From Chloroflexota bacterium (GTDB lineage Bacteria > Chloroflexota > Dehalococcoidia > JACQGW01): a stretch of 30,050 nt of DNA. The notes beneath the pieces are model-generated. The model was not told the DNA's origin. It made no database searches and worked only from the letters and a program-made list of their open reading frames with translations. The DNA lies in the NCBI GenBank assembly GCA_016199325.1, contig JACQGW010000389.1:1-30050 (forward strand). The letters run 5' to 3'. The position numbers and the translations under genes are program-made. How positions within the stretch are numbered: the first letter of the stretch is position 1; each line of letters begins with the position of its first letter. Shown in pieces: positions 22,021-29,892 of the stretch.

Positions 22021-22635
22021 GTGGGTGTTGCCGCTGGAACCATCGCCGGACCGGTCGCTCGCTTGATCGAGGAGTTCAACCGGCTCCCCGGCATCGGCCC
22101 GAAGAGCGCACAGCGCCTGACCTACTACCTCCTGCGTGCGTCTGAGGACCAGGCGCGGGCGCTCGCCGAGGCCATCGTCGAGATCAAGGTCAAGATCGTC
22201 CTCTGCTCGGAGTGCTTCAACATCACCGAGGAGGACCCGTGCCTCATCTGCGCCAACCCGGCGCGGGATCGGTCGCTCATCTGCGTCGTCGAGGAGCCGT
22301 TGGACATCCTGGCGCTGGAACGGACCCGGGAGTTCAAGGGGCTCTACCACGTCCTCCACGGTGCCATCTCGCCGATGGACGGGATCGGCCCCGAGCGGCT
22401 GCGCATCCGCGAGCTCCTGCGGCGGCTCGAAGCCGGCGGCGTGGGCGAGGTCATTCTGGCGACGAACCCGAACCTCGAAGGCGAGGCGACGGCGATGTAT
22501 CTCCATCGCCAGATCGCGCCGCTCAAGATCCGGGTGACGCGGATCGCCCGCGGCCTGCCAGTCGGCGGCGACCTCGAGTACGCCGACGAGGTGACGCTGA
22601 CGCGGGCGCTCGCCGGTCGCCAGACGATGGAGTAG
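22021..22635 (+). CDS. recR: Recombination mediator protein RecR
   Basis: RecR works with RecO (and RecF) to load RecA on SSB-coated gaps. The GTG start at 22021 has AGGAAGG upstream; the 204-residue length is standard. In order: a helix-hairpin-helix at about 15-40 (FNRLPGIGPKSAQRLTYYLL), a four-Cys zinc finger (CSECFNITEEDPCLIC), and a TOPRIM domain with VVEEPLDILALERT, ATNPNLEGEATAMYL and RGLPVGGDLEYADEVTL. An ATG in another frame at 22014 is not used. recO starts 3 nt after its stop. Confidence 0.97.
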   Translation: MGVAAGTIAGPVARLIEEFNRLPGIGPKSAQRLTYYLLRASEDQARALAEAIVEIKVKIVLCSECFNITEEDPCLICANPARDRSLICVVEEPLDILALERTREFKGLYHVLHGAISPMDGIGPERLRIRELLRRLEAGGVGEVILATNPNLEGEATAMYLHRQIAPLKIRVTRIARGLPVGGDLEYADEVTLTRALAGRQTME

Positions 22636-22638
22636 TCC

Positions 22639-23493
22639 ATGGACCGCCAGCGTGTGTACCGGACGGAGGCCGTCGTCCTCCACCGGCTCGATCTTGGCGA
22701 AGCGGACAAGATCCTCACGCTGCTAACGCCCGGCCTCGGCAAGATCCGCGTCGTCGCCAAGGGCGTCCGCCGGCCCGGCAGCCGCCTTGGCGGGCACGTC
22801 GATCTGCTCACGCACGCGAGCATGATGCTGGCGAAGGGGCAGAACCTCGACGTCGTCACGCAGAGCCAGACGATCAACAGCTTCCTGGCGCTCCGTGACG
22901 ACCTCGAGCGCACGGCCCGCGGGATCTACCTGGCTGAGATCGCCGATCAGTTCCTGCCCGAGCGGCAGGAGAACGGCGCCGTCTTTCGATTGCTGACCAG
23001 AGCACTGGATTGGCTGTGCGACGCGCGCAATCCCGACGTCGCCGTCCGGTATGCTGAGGTCCAGCTCCTGGACCATCTCGGCTACCGTCCCGAGCTGCGC
23101 GACTGCGTTCGCTGCCGGACACCGCTCCGACCGGAGGTCAACGGCTTCAGCGCCAGCGCCGGGGGTGTGCTCTGCCCCGACTGTCGTTCGTCGGAGCCGC
23201 TTGTCCGCCCGCTCTCGGTCACGATGCTGAAGGTCCTGCGCCATCTGCAGACCGCGCCCTACGAAGAGGTGAGCCGGCTGCGTCTGGAAGGGAGCCTGCG
23301 CTTCGATCTCGAGCTGCTCCTGCGGGAGTACATTCGGTATCTGCTGGACCGGAGCCCGAAGTCGGTCGAGTTTCTGGATACGCTGCGGAGTCGGGAGTCG
23401 GCGGGCGGCGGTCAGCGGTCAGCGGTCAGCAGTCAGGAGTCGGCAGTCCAGGGTCCGGGGCCCGGGGACCGGCGGCCGGTGGGGAAGGGCTGA
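22639..23493 (+). CDS. recO: DNA repair protein RecO
   Basis: RecO anneals ssDNA and, with RecR, helps RecA displace SSB. It starts at ATG 22639, 3 nt after recR, so it is translationally coupled. The N-terminal OB fold (about 1-80) contains YRTEAVVLHRLDLGEADKIL and GKIRVVAKGVRRPGSRLGG. A helical domain follows, with a zinc module CVRCRTPL...LCPDC at about 155-182. The family normally ends near residue 250. Here about 35 extra C-terminal residues (RSRESAGGGQRSAVSSQESA and onward) come from a heptamer repeat at 23386-23560 that has replaced the original stop. Confidence 0.95.
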   Translation: MDRQRVYRTEAVVLHRLDLGEADKILTLLTPGLGKIRVVAKGVRRPGSRLGGHVDLLTHASMMLAKGQNLDVVTQSQTINSFLALRDDLERTARGIYLAEIADQFLPERQENGAVFRLLTRALDWLCDARNPDVAVRYAEVQLLDHLGYRPELRDCVRCRTPLRPEVNGFSASAGGVLCPDCRSSEPLVRPLSVTMLKVLRHLQTAPYEEVSRLRLEGSLRFDLELLLREYIRYLLDRSPKSVEFLDTLRSRESAGGGQRSAVSSQESAVQGPGPGDRRPVGKG

Positions 23494-23560
23494 GGGTCGA
23501 GGGCCGGGGCGGCGGCCTGCCCTCCCCCGACTGCAGACTGCTGACTGGCGGACGGGCGAG
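23386..23560. repeat. Heptamer hairpin element (GAGTCGG/CGGTCAG) spanning the recO 3' end
   Basis: About twelve 7-mers (GAGTCGG, CGGTCAG x3, CAGTCAG, GAGTCGG, CAGTCCA and onward) run from about 23388 on the plus strand. A GC-rich middle follows, then the inverted 7-mers CCCCCGACTGCAGACTGCTG at about 23524-23545. The first half is coding (recO tail); the second half is intergenic. Confidence 0.85.
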
Positions 23561-23630
23561 GGGAGCCGGGTCTGAGCTTCGCGCCTGGTGTTGCCGGAAA
23601 CGGCGATGCACCGATCACGTGCGGGGAGGC

Positions 23631-23798
23631 GAGCTGTCAACGGATTTCGGGAACGGATTGAACGGATGGGGAGACGAAACCGCGCGATGCTCGCCGCGGC
23701 CTCGCCGGCAGGGTCGGTGTGCGCTGCGAGCCTCGCCGGAGGTCGCACTGGTACGAGCAGGCATCCGTTCAATCCGTCCCCCGAATCCGCTGACAGCT
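23631..23798. repeat. 168-bp element with 37-bp imperfect terminal inverted repeats
   Basis: The left arm 23631-23667 (GAGCTGTCAACGGATTTCGG...) and the right arm 23762-23798 (ending CCGAATCCGCTGACAGCTC) are near-complete inverted complements, with a 94-bp non-coding centre. It lies in the 350-bp gap between recO and the exported protein and contains no credible gene. It looks like a MITE-type or palindromic repeat element. Confidence 0.75.
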
Positions 23799-23844
23799 CG
23801 TCCCCGGCCGATACCGCAGACGCTGTTCTACCATTGGAGGGACG

Positions 23845-24666
23845 ATGATCCGTCGACCACTGCGTAGACCGATAGACCGGATTGTCCGGACGACGCTGGC
23901 ACTGCTGGCGCTGGCGATCATTGCTCTGGCTGGCGTCGTGCCTTCGGCTCGGGCGGATGGCCCGGCGGCGGTGGGCATTCGGGTGACCGATGTGAGCGAT
24001 CAGTCGGTGACCATCTCCTGGCGCACGTATGTGGCGGTGACGGGCACCCTCCGCTACGGAAGCTGCGTCGGCGGGGCGCCGACGACGGTGGCGCTCGACT
24101 CCCGGGACACGAGCCAGCCCACCGTGAGCAGCACCATCCACTACGTTCGCATCGGCGGCTTGCAGGAGAAGACGACGTACTGCTTCGACATCGTGTCCGG
24201 CGGCACGACCTACGACAACGGGGGCCAGCACTACACCGCCCGAACGGGCGCGATGCCCTCTCTATACCCTCCCATCAGTCTGGTCGTCTTCGTCAACAAT
24301 CCGAACGGCTCTCCGGTTGTCGATGCCATCGCCTACGTCACGCTGGTCGACGGCGACAACCGCGGCGCTTCCGGCACGTCCGCTACGTTGAGCTGTTACA
24401 TACAGCATACGCCTGGCGGTGATGGTTGCATTGTGACGCTCACCAATGCACGGACGAGCGATCTAGAGTCGCAGTTTTCCTACGACAGCGGTGACAGGGT
24501 GCGCGTCGACGTCATGAGCACCGACGGTGCAGCCGGCCCGAAGGAGTACCCGGCGCCGACTCAGACCGGGCCGCTGCCATCGCCGGTCACGCTCGGTCGG
24601 AGCATCTATCGGCAGCTCCTGCCGGTGTTGACGGAGGAGTACACGGGGGCGGTGGCGGGCTGGTAA
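23845..24666 (+). CDS. Exported fibronectin-type-III-like protein
   Basis: ATG 23845 follows GGAGGGACG. The 273-residue protein has a basic N-terminus and a signal helix TTLALLALAIIALAGVV with a likely cleavage after ARA (about residue 37). A FN3/purple-acid-phosphatase-N-like beta-sandwich spans about 40-133 (IRVTDVSDQSVTISWRTY ... HYVRIGGLQEKTTYCFDIVS), with a possible disulfide between Cys74 and Cys113. A second beta domain follows (about 145-250). The C-terminus RQLLPVLTEEYTGAVAGW matches the end of the truncated protein at 2948-3340 and may be a sorting or anchoring signal. The function is unknown; adhesion or surface structure is an inference. Confidence 0.75.
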   Translation: MIRRPLRRPIDRIVRTTLALLALAIIALAGVVPSARADGPAAVGIRVTDVSDQSVTISWRTYVAVTGTLRYGSCVGGAPTTVALDSRDTSQPTVSSTIHYVRIGGLQEKTTYCFDIVSGGTTYDNGGQHYTARTGAMPSLYPPISLVVFVNNPNGSPVVDAIAYVTLVDGDNRGASGTSATLSCYIQHTPGGDGCIVTLTNARTSDLESQFSYDSGDRVRVDVMSTDGAAGPKEYPAPTQTGPLPSPVTLGRSIYRQLLPVLTEEYTGAVAGW

Positions 24667-24680
24667 GGGCGGAGGGAAAG

Positions 24681-24950
24681 ATGCGTGAGCTCGGTCGGGT
24701 CACCTACGGCTATTTCAACCGGGCCGGCTTTCGGTTGGATGTGGAGATCGTCGCCTACCCGGAGATATATCGTGTCGGCGTGCTCTTGAACGGCTGCCTG
24801 TCCTGCCATAGCCGCCGGCCGACGCTCGCCTCCTCGCTGCGCTGGGGCTTCGCCCGCTGCGATGCCCTGCTGAACCTCTTCGGGCTGGGCCCCGTCCAGC
24901 TCTCCTTTGGCTCGGCGCTCCGGGCCGTCCAGCGTCGCCTGGTCGCCTGA
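24681..24950 (+). CDS. Small hypothetical protein upstream of tgt
   Basis: I do not recognise this 89-residue protein. It starts at ATG 24681 behind GGAGGGAAAG, and its TGA stop is immediately followed by the ATG of tgt, so the two are translationally coupled. Visible features are a beta-rich start (RVTYGYFNRAGFRLDVEIVA), a CLSCHSRRP CxxC segment at about 39-47 that could bind metal, and a C-terminal hydrophobic and basic helical part. There is no signal peptide. Coupling suggests a job linked to tRNA modification or simply shared expression. Confidence 0.6.
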   Translation: MRELGRVTYGYFNRAGFRLDVEIVAYPEIYRVGVLLNGCLSCHSRRPTLASSLRWGFARCDALLNLFGLGPVQLSFGSALRAVQRRLVA

Positions 24951-26042
24951 ATGCGCCGGGCCGTCCGCTGGAGCCTGCAGGCGCGCTGCCGGACGACGGC
25001 GGCGCGCGCAGGGATCCTCCAGACGCCGCACGGAGGCGTGCCGACGCCGGTCTTCATGCCCGTCGGCACCTTTGCGACCGTCCGCACGGTGGATCCCGAC
25101 GAGCTGCGCGCCACCGGCGCCCGGCTGATCCTCGCCAACGCCTATCATCTGTCCAACCAGCCGGGCGCCGAGACCGTTCAGGCGCTCGGCGGGCTTCACC
25201 GGCTGATGGGCTGGGATGGGCCGATTCTGACCGACAGCGGCGGCTACCAGGTGTTCAGCCTGGCTGCTCAGCGGACGATCGCGGATGACGGCGTCACCTT
25301 CGCCGGGCCGGACGGTGCGATCCGCAGGTTGACTCCGGAGGCGGTCGTCGCCGTGCAGGAGATGCTCGGCGCCGACATCGCCATGCCGCTCGACGAGTGC
25401 TGCGGCTATCCCGTCTCCCGCGACGAGGCTCGACAGGCCCTCGCACGGACGAACGGCTGGCTTCATCGCTCGGTCGAGGCGCAGCGGCGGCCCGACCAGG
25501 CGATCTTCGGCATCGTCCATGGCTCTGTCTACCCCGATCTCCGCCGGCAGGCCGTCGAAGCAGTGGTAGCGCTCGACCTGCCGGGCTACGCCATCGGCGG
25601 CCTGATGGTCGGGGAGCCCAGGGTCGCGACGCTGGCGATCCTCGACGCGACGGTTCCGCTGCTGCCGGTCGACCGGCCGCGCTACGTCATGGGGGTCGGC
25701 ACCCCCGAAGACCTGCTGGCGGCGGTCGCGCTCGGCGTGGACCTCTTCGACTGCGTGCTGCCGACCCGGCTGGCCCGCCACGGCGCCTTCTATTCGGGCA
25801 CCGGCCGCCACCAGATCCGGCGTGCCCAGTTTCGACGGCTGGACGCGCCGCTCGATGCGGCCTGCGACTGCGTGACCTGCCGCCGCTTCGCCGCCGGATA
25901 CGTCGCTCACCTCATTCATGCGGGCGAGGAGCTTGGGCTTCGCCTGCTGACGCTGCACAACGTCCGGTTTCTTGTGCGACTGATGGAGCAGGCCCGCGCG
26001 GCGATCGTCGAAGGACGGTTCGAGAATCAGAACCAAGGTTGA
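24951..26042 (+). CDS. tgt: tRNA-guanine transglycosylase
   Basis: It exchanges guanine 34 of GUN-anticodon tRNAs for preQ1. ATG 24951 directly follows the previous stop; the product is 363 residues. Motifs: ILTDSGGYQVFSL (catalytic-site Asp), MPLDECCGYP (Asp of the base pocket), GGLMVGEPR, LFDCVLPTRLARHG (nucleophile Asp), and a zinc site from CDCVTC plus the later TLHNVRF His. The segment usually written GI(V/I/Q)QGxV reads GIVHGSV, so the Gln that contacts the base in characterised enzymes is His. Everything else fits a functional enzyme. No queuosine biosynthesis genes are in the window. Confidence 0.93.
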   Translation: MRRAVRWSLQARCRTTAARAGILQTPHGGVPTPVFMPVGTFATVRTVDPDELRATGARLILANAYHLSNQPGAETVQALGGLHRLMGWDGPILTDSGGYQVFSLAAQRTIADDGVTFAGPDGAIRRLTPEAVVAVQEMLGADIAMPLDECCGYPVSRDEARQALARTNGWLHRSVEAQRRPDQAIFGIVHGSVYPDLRRQAVEAVVALDLPGYAIGGLMVGEPRVATLAILDATVPLLPVDRPRYVMGVGTPEDLLAAVALGVDLFDCVLPTRLARHGAFYSGTGRHQIRRAQFRRLDAPLDAACDCVTCRRFAAGYVAHLIHAGEELGLRLLTLHNVRFLVRLMEQARAAIVEGRFENQNQG

Positions 26043-26047
26043 GTGAG

Positions 26048-27820
26048 ATGGTATTGCGAGCCCCGGTTGATCTGGTCACCTTCGAGCTGGTCAAGAACGC
26101 GCTGGCGGTCCTGTGCGACGAGATGGCGCTAACGTTGGCGCGGGCGGCGTACTCGCCGATCGTGCGGGAGGCGCTCGACCTTGCTGCCAATCTGCTGACG
26201 CCGGAAGGCGAATGTCTGGCGCAGGGCCGCCAGCCGCCAACTCACATGGGCGCGATGATCCATGCGCTGGCCGGGATTCGGAAGAAGCTCGGGGGCGACA
26301 TGCAGCCCGGGGACATCTTCATCACCAACGACCCCTATGAGGGCGCGCAGCACCTGCCGGACCTCTACGTCTTGAAGCCGGTCTTCGTGGATGGGGAGAT
26401 CGTCGCCTTCGTCGGCGCCGAGGCCCACATGAGTGACATGGGGGGGCGTGTGCCGGGCTCCAACGCCGCCGACTCGACGGAGATCTACCAGGAAGGACTC
26501 CGGATACCGCCGAGCCACCTGTTCTACCGGGGCAGGCCCAACCGGACGCTCTGGGACCTCCTGGAGAAGAACGTGCGGCAGGCCCCGCTCGTCCTGGGCG
26601 ACCTCCGGGCCATCCTGGCGGCGGTCGAGGTGGGTGAGCGCGGCTACCTGCACCTGGTCGAGCGATACGGCCGCGAGCAGTTGCGGGCGTGCGTCGACGA
26701 GATCATGAACTATGCCGAGCGACTGGCGCGGGCTGAGATCGCGAGCTGGCCGGATGGAGAGTACGTCTTCGAGGACGCGCTCGACGACGACGGGATGGGC
26801 TCCGGCCCGATTCCGATTCGGGTCAAGGTGGCCGTTTCCGGCGACGAGGTTTGGATCGACTTCGCCGGCACCGGGCCCCAGGTTCGGAGCGCCATGAACA
26901 ACCCCATTGCGTCGAGCTACTCCACCTGCTACGTCGCGCTGCGCACGGCGATGAAGGGCAACCTGCCGAACAACTCGGGCTTCACCCGGCCGATCCATAT
27001 CTCGATTCCGGAGGGCACGCTGCTGAATCCTCGCCTGCCGGCCGCCGTCAGCTCGCGCGCGGCAACCATCATCCGGACGGCGAACACGCTCGTCGGCGCT
27101 CTGGCCCAGATCGTTCCCGATCGCATGATGGCCGCCGACGAGGGCGGCAATGCCCTCATCACCTTTGCCGGCGAGCGCGAGCCTGGCAAGCAGTGGGTGT
27201 TTCCGGACATGCACTTCGGCGCGTGGGGCGGCCGCCACGACCGCGACGGCGTGGACGCGATCGCCAACTTCTGCATCAACGTGGCAAACGCGCCCTGCGA
27301 GATTCTCGAGGTCGAGTACCCGCTGCGGGTGCAGCGCTACGGCTTTGCGCAGGACGCCTGTGGCGCCGGCAAGTTCCGCGGTGGCCTGGGGCTCGTGCGG
27401 GAGTACCGGGCGCTGTCCAACAACATGATGGTCCAGGTCCGCTCCGACCGCGCCAAGCTCCGGTCGTATGGTCTTTTCGGCGGTCGGCCCGGTACGCCTT
27501 CCTCGAACCGTCTCAACCCCGGCCCCAACCAGCAGGAGCTGCCCTCCAAGTTCATGACCTGGCTGAAGGCCGGCGACGTCTACCGGTGCCAACTGGCCGG
27601 CGCCGGCGGCTGGGGCGACCCGCTGGACCGCGATCCGCGCCTCGTCCAGCAAGATGTGCGGAACGAGAAGATCAGCGTCGATTTCGCGGCGCGCGAGCAC
27701 GGCGTCGTCGTCGACTCTGGGACGTGTACCGTCGACCCGGCGGCGACCGCCCGACTGCGGGCCGAAATGCGCGCCGCCGCGTCTGCGCACACGAGCAGCG
27801 AGCCAGCAACGCCGCAATGA
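26048..27820 (+). CDS. hyuB: Hydantoinase B/oxoprolinase-type protein
   Basis: Members, with a HyuA partner, hydrolyse hydantoins, 5-oxoproline or similar rings, or form acetophenone/acetone carboxylase-like complexes. ATG 26048, 5 nt after tgt, is taken because the conserved N-terminus begins there (DLVTFELVKNALAVLCDEMA); the open frame upstream overlaps tgt in another phase. The 590-residue protein has NLLTPEGECLAQGRQPPTHM, ITNDPYEGAQHLPDLYVLKP, AEAHMSDMGGRVPGSNAADS, GTGPQVRSAMNNPIASSYST and C-terminal GAGGWGDPLDRDP, all classical HyuB blocks with metal-binding His/Asp candidates. HyuA is missing, so either the partner is elsewhere or the protein acts alone. Confidence 0.92.
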   Translation: MVLRAPVDLVTFELVKNALAVLCDEMALTLARAAYSPIVREALDLAANLLTPEGECLAQGRQPPTHMGAMIHALAGIRKKLGGDMQPGDIFITNDPYEGAQHLPDLYVLKPVFVDGEIVAFVGAEAHMSDMGGRVPGSNAADSTEIYQEGLRIPPSHLFYRGRPNRTLWDLLEKNVRQAPLVLGDLRAILAAVEVGERGYLHLVERYGREQLRACVDEIMNYAERLARAEIASWPDGEYVFEDALDDDGMGSGPIPIRVKVAVSGDEVWIDFAGTGPQVRSAMNNPIASSYSTCYVALRTAMKGNLPNNSGFTRPIHISIPEGTLLNPRLPAAVSSRAATIIRTANTLVGALAQIVPDRMMAADEGGNALITFAGEREPGKQWVFPDMHFGAWGGRHDRDGVDAIANFCINVANAPCEILEVEYPLRVQRYGFAQDACGAGKFRGGLGLVREYRALSNNMMVQVRSDRAKLRSYGLFGGRPGTPSSNRLNPGPNQQELPSKFMTWLKAGDVYRCQLAGAGGWGDPLDRDPRLVQQDVRNEKISVDFAAREHGVVVDSGTCTVDPAATARLRAEMRAAASAHTSSEPATPQ

Positions 27821-27891
27821 CCTCGGGGTGCCAGACCGGCGAGCCACCAGTTGGTACATCCGGCAGGTCCCTCGCGGCCGGATGCCCCTGT

Positions 27892-27976
27892 CCGTCATGC
27901 TGAGCCGCGCTGAAGCATCTCCCCGGCCCGGACCAGCACCGTCCGGGAGATGCTTCGCTACGGCTCAGCATGACGG
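27892..27976. repeat. 85-bp inverted repeat (CCGTCATGCTGAGCCG...)
   Basis: CCGTCATGCTGAGCCG, 4 variable bases and GAAGCATCTCCC at the left are repeated in inverted form at 27942-27976, around a short GC-rich centre. 'GTCATGCTGAGC...GAAGCATCTC' is a palindromic repeat I know from several bacterial phyla (memory, not a search). It lies right after hyuB and could act as its transcription end. Confidence 0.85.
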
Positions 27977-28055
27977 CGGAGAGGCCAGCCGATCCCTCCG
28001 ACTTGCCGGATGCCCCACTGACGTCCTGGCACGGAGCGCACACTTCCCCTCACGT

Positions 28056-28088
28056 TGCAACGAAACTGCAACCAGAATGCAACGAAGC
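28056..28088. promoter_or_regulatory. Three 11-bp phased direct repeats (possible operator)
   Basis: TGCAACGAAAC, TGCAACCAGAA and TGCAACGAAGC start at 28056, 28067 and 28078, i.e. about one helical turn apart. They end 15 bp before the promoter candidate of the diguanylate cyclase gene. This is typical of an activator or repressor binding array. Confidence 0.55.
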
Positions 28089-28103
28089 TGAGACCTACAC
28101 CCC

Positions 28104-28132
28104 TTGTCCGGTTCATCACCGGGGCGTACAGT
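28104..28132 (+). promoter_or_regulatory. Candidate promoter of the diguanylate cyclase gene
   Basis: TTGTCC (28104-28109), a 17-bp spacer and TACAGT (28127-28132), about 110 bp before the start codon. The match is weaker than at the other promoters listed. Confidence 0.4.
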
Positions 28133-28241
28133 ATTTGGTAAGGGCGTGGGTTGCCGTCGCCCAACATCACCAACACCCATCACCAATGCCCGTCAACCGT
28201 AGCCGGGCACTGGTTGGCAGAGAGAACATGAGAGGTGGGCG

Positions 28242-29474
28242 ATGCGAGTAATGCTGCTGCGGAGTCCCCTTATTCTGAGACTCGGTCACCATACCTTTGC
28301 CGCCTGGGCCTTCACCGCTGTCCTGGTAGCGATTGGTCTCCTGGTTGCTGCCTGGTCGCTGAGCGACCAGGGCGCGGGACCCGATGACGGGCTAGCGCTC
28401 GTCGTCCTCGCGGTCCTGGCCGCGGGTGCTCAGTTGTGGCCGATGTGGGTGACGCCGGGACAGGCCCGCTCCGTGGCCACCCCGGCTTTCGTGTTTGCCG
28501 GCGTGCTGTTGCTGCCGCCTTCACTGCTCACCGGTCTCGTCGCCCTCTCAGTGGCACCGGCTGCGGTGCTGAGCTGGCGGCGGTCCGAGCCGCCATTGGG
28601 CTATGCGGTGAGCACCGCTCAGGTCCTCCTGGCAGCCCATGCCGCCCGTCTGGTAAGCCAACCCGATGGGCTCGACACACTCGGGGAGATTGGCATGCTC
28701 CTCGCGGCCATCATCGTCTTCCTGGGGCTTCAGGATTTGCTGGCGACGGCGCTGGCGCGGCTGCACGGAGACTTCGGCAAGGCTCGGACCAACGACTTCC
28801 ACTGGGCCAATCTGGCCGCCGAACTGGCGATCGTCGGCTTCGGGGTCGCCATTGCTCAGATCTGGATGCACGCGCCGTGGGCGATCGTCTTCACCCTGGC
28901 GCCGCTCCTTGCTCTGGCCGGCATGCTCCAGCGTTTCGAACGCGTGCGGGAGGCAGTTGGGGACGAGCAGACAGGTCCGCATGTCTATCGACACATCGAA
29001 GGGGTCCTGGCCCGGGAGATCCATCGGGCGCACCGGTACCGCCGGCCGCTGTCCCTGCTTATCGTCGATATCGATTTCCTGCGCGACGTCAACGATCGGC
29101 ACGGGTACCTGGTCGGTGATGCCGTCTTGCAGCAGCTCGGCGCGCTCATCAAGAATTCCCTGCGCAACGTCGATCTCCCACTGCGCTTTGGTGGCGATGA
29201 ATTCCTGATCATCCTGGCCGAAACGACGATTGCTGAGGCGTCCAGGACGGCCGAGCGGCTGCAAGCCGCGATCTCCAAGCATCTGTTTCTGACGGATCGT
29301 CCGGGCCGGGCAGTCCAGATCACCGTCAGCATCGGCGTCGTGGCTCATCAGGACCATGGTGAGACAATCGAGGAGCTGCTTCACCGAGCAGATCTGGCCC
29401 TCTACTTTGCCAAAACACTGGGCGGGAACCGGGTCCAGGTCGCTGCGTCGCCGGAAGATCAGAGCCCGGCGTGA
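28242..29474 (+). CDS. Membrane-bound diguanylate cyclase (GGDEF)
   Basis: It makes cyclic di-GMP from two GTP. ATG 28242 follows AGAGGTGGG (ATG 28251 is an alternative). The N-terminal 230 residues contain about six hydrophobic segments (e.g. 19-40, 50-66, 80-108, 150-168, 190-228), an integral membrane sensor of no family I recognise. The GGDEF domain (about 255-400) includes LSLLIVDIDFLRDVNDRHGY (metal-binding Asp) and an intact RFGGDEF active-site loop. RNVD lies five residues before GGDEF, the RxxD inhibitory site for product feedback. All catalytic features are present, so it should be active. The input signal is unknown. Confidence 0.92.
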   Translation: MRVMLLRSPLILRLGHHTFAAWAFTAVLVAIGLLVAAWSLSDQGAGPDDGLALVVLAVLAAGAQLWPMWVTPGQARSVATPAFVFAGVLLLPPSLLTGLVALSVAPAAVLSWRRSEPPLGYAVSTAQVLLAAHAARLVSQPDGLDTLGEIGMLLAAIIVFLGLQDLLATALARLHGDFGKARTNDFHWANLAAELAIVGFGVAIAQIWMHAPWAIVFTLAPLLALAGMLQRFERVREAVGDEQTGPHVYRHIEGVLAREIHRAHRYRRPLSLLIVDIDFLRDVNDRHGYLVGDAVLQQLGALIKNSLRNVDLPLRFGGDEFLIILAETTIAEASRTAERLQAAISKHLFLTDRPGRAVQITVSIGVVAHQDHGETIEELLHRADLALYFAKTLGGNRVQVAASPEDQSPA

Positions 29475-29586
29475 CCAGAAATGAGCAGAAAATGAGCACC
29501 TGCCGACCTGGAAACTGAGCACCGGCTTGAGGCAAGCTGGGAGTAGCGCTGTGTGAGCAGCCGATTCGTTTTCAGGAGGTTGTGCA

Positions 29587-29889
29587 ATGCGGATCATGGT
29601 GCTGGCCCACCCGAAGTTCCCGATTCCCCCAGAGCAGATGCCTGCCATTATGCAGGGCTTCGCCGATTGGCGAGCGCGCCATCGGGAGCGGATGGAGGCG
29701 TTCGAGTTCTTCGCCGGCGGCGGCGGTGGCTTCGGGATCGTCAACGTGCGTGACGAGGCGACGCTCAACCAGATGATGCTGGAATGGCCACTGCTGCCGT
29801 TCAGCGAGCTGGAGATCCGGCCGGTCATCAGCGGCGATACTGCTCTCCAGCAGTGGCAACAGGCCGCCCAGTCCTGGACCCAGCGGTAA
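29587..29889 (+). CDS. Muconolactone-isomerase-like small protein (ferredoxin-like fold)
   Basis: The 100-residue protein starts at ATG 29587 behind a strong CAGGAGGT. Order of elements: beta strand MRIMVLAHPKFPIP, helix PAIMQGFADWRARHRERMEA, strand FEFFAGGGGGFGIVNVRDEA, helix TLNQMMLEWPLLPFSELEIR, strand, tail. This is the dimeric alpha/beta-barrel pattern of muconolactone isomerase and related proteins ('..G..V..A...L..LL...PL.P......V.P'). No catabolic genes flank it, so the substrate is unknown and a different activity is likely. Confidence 0.75.
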   Translation: MRIMVLAHPKFPIPPEQMPAIMQGFADWRARHRERMEAFEFFAGGGGGFGIVNVRDEATLNQMMLEWPLLPFSELEIRPVISGDTALQQWQQAAQSWTQR

Positions 29890-29892
29890 CCG

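Larger units (their letters stand above)
27821..28241. other. Intergenic region with repeats and regulatory candidates
   Basis: No gene was found in this 420-bp gap. It holds the inverted repeat at 27892-27976, three phased 11-mers at 28056-28088, and a promoter candidate at 28104-28132. Degenerate CATCACC/CAACACC 7-mers lie near 28163-28190. Confidence 0.6.

Noticed and set aside
25397..26047. N-terminal extension of the hydantoinase B frame into tgt
   Set aside because: The extra residues are Arg/Pro/Ala-rich shadow sequence of tgt; the conserved HyuB N-terminus starts at the ATG at 26048.
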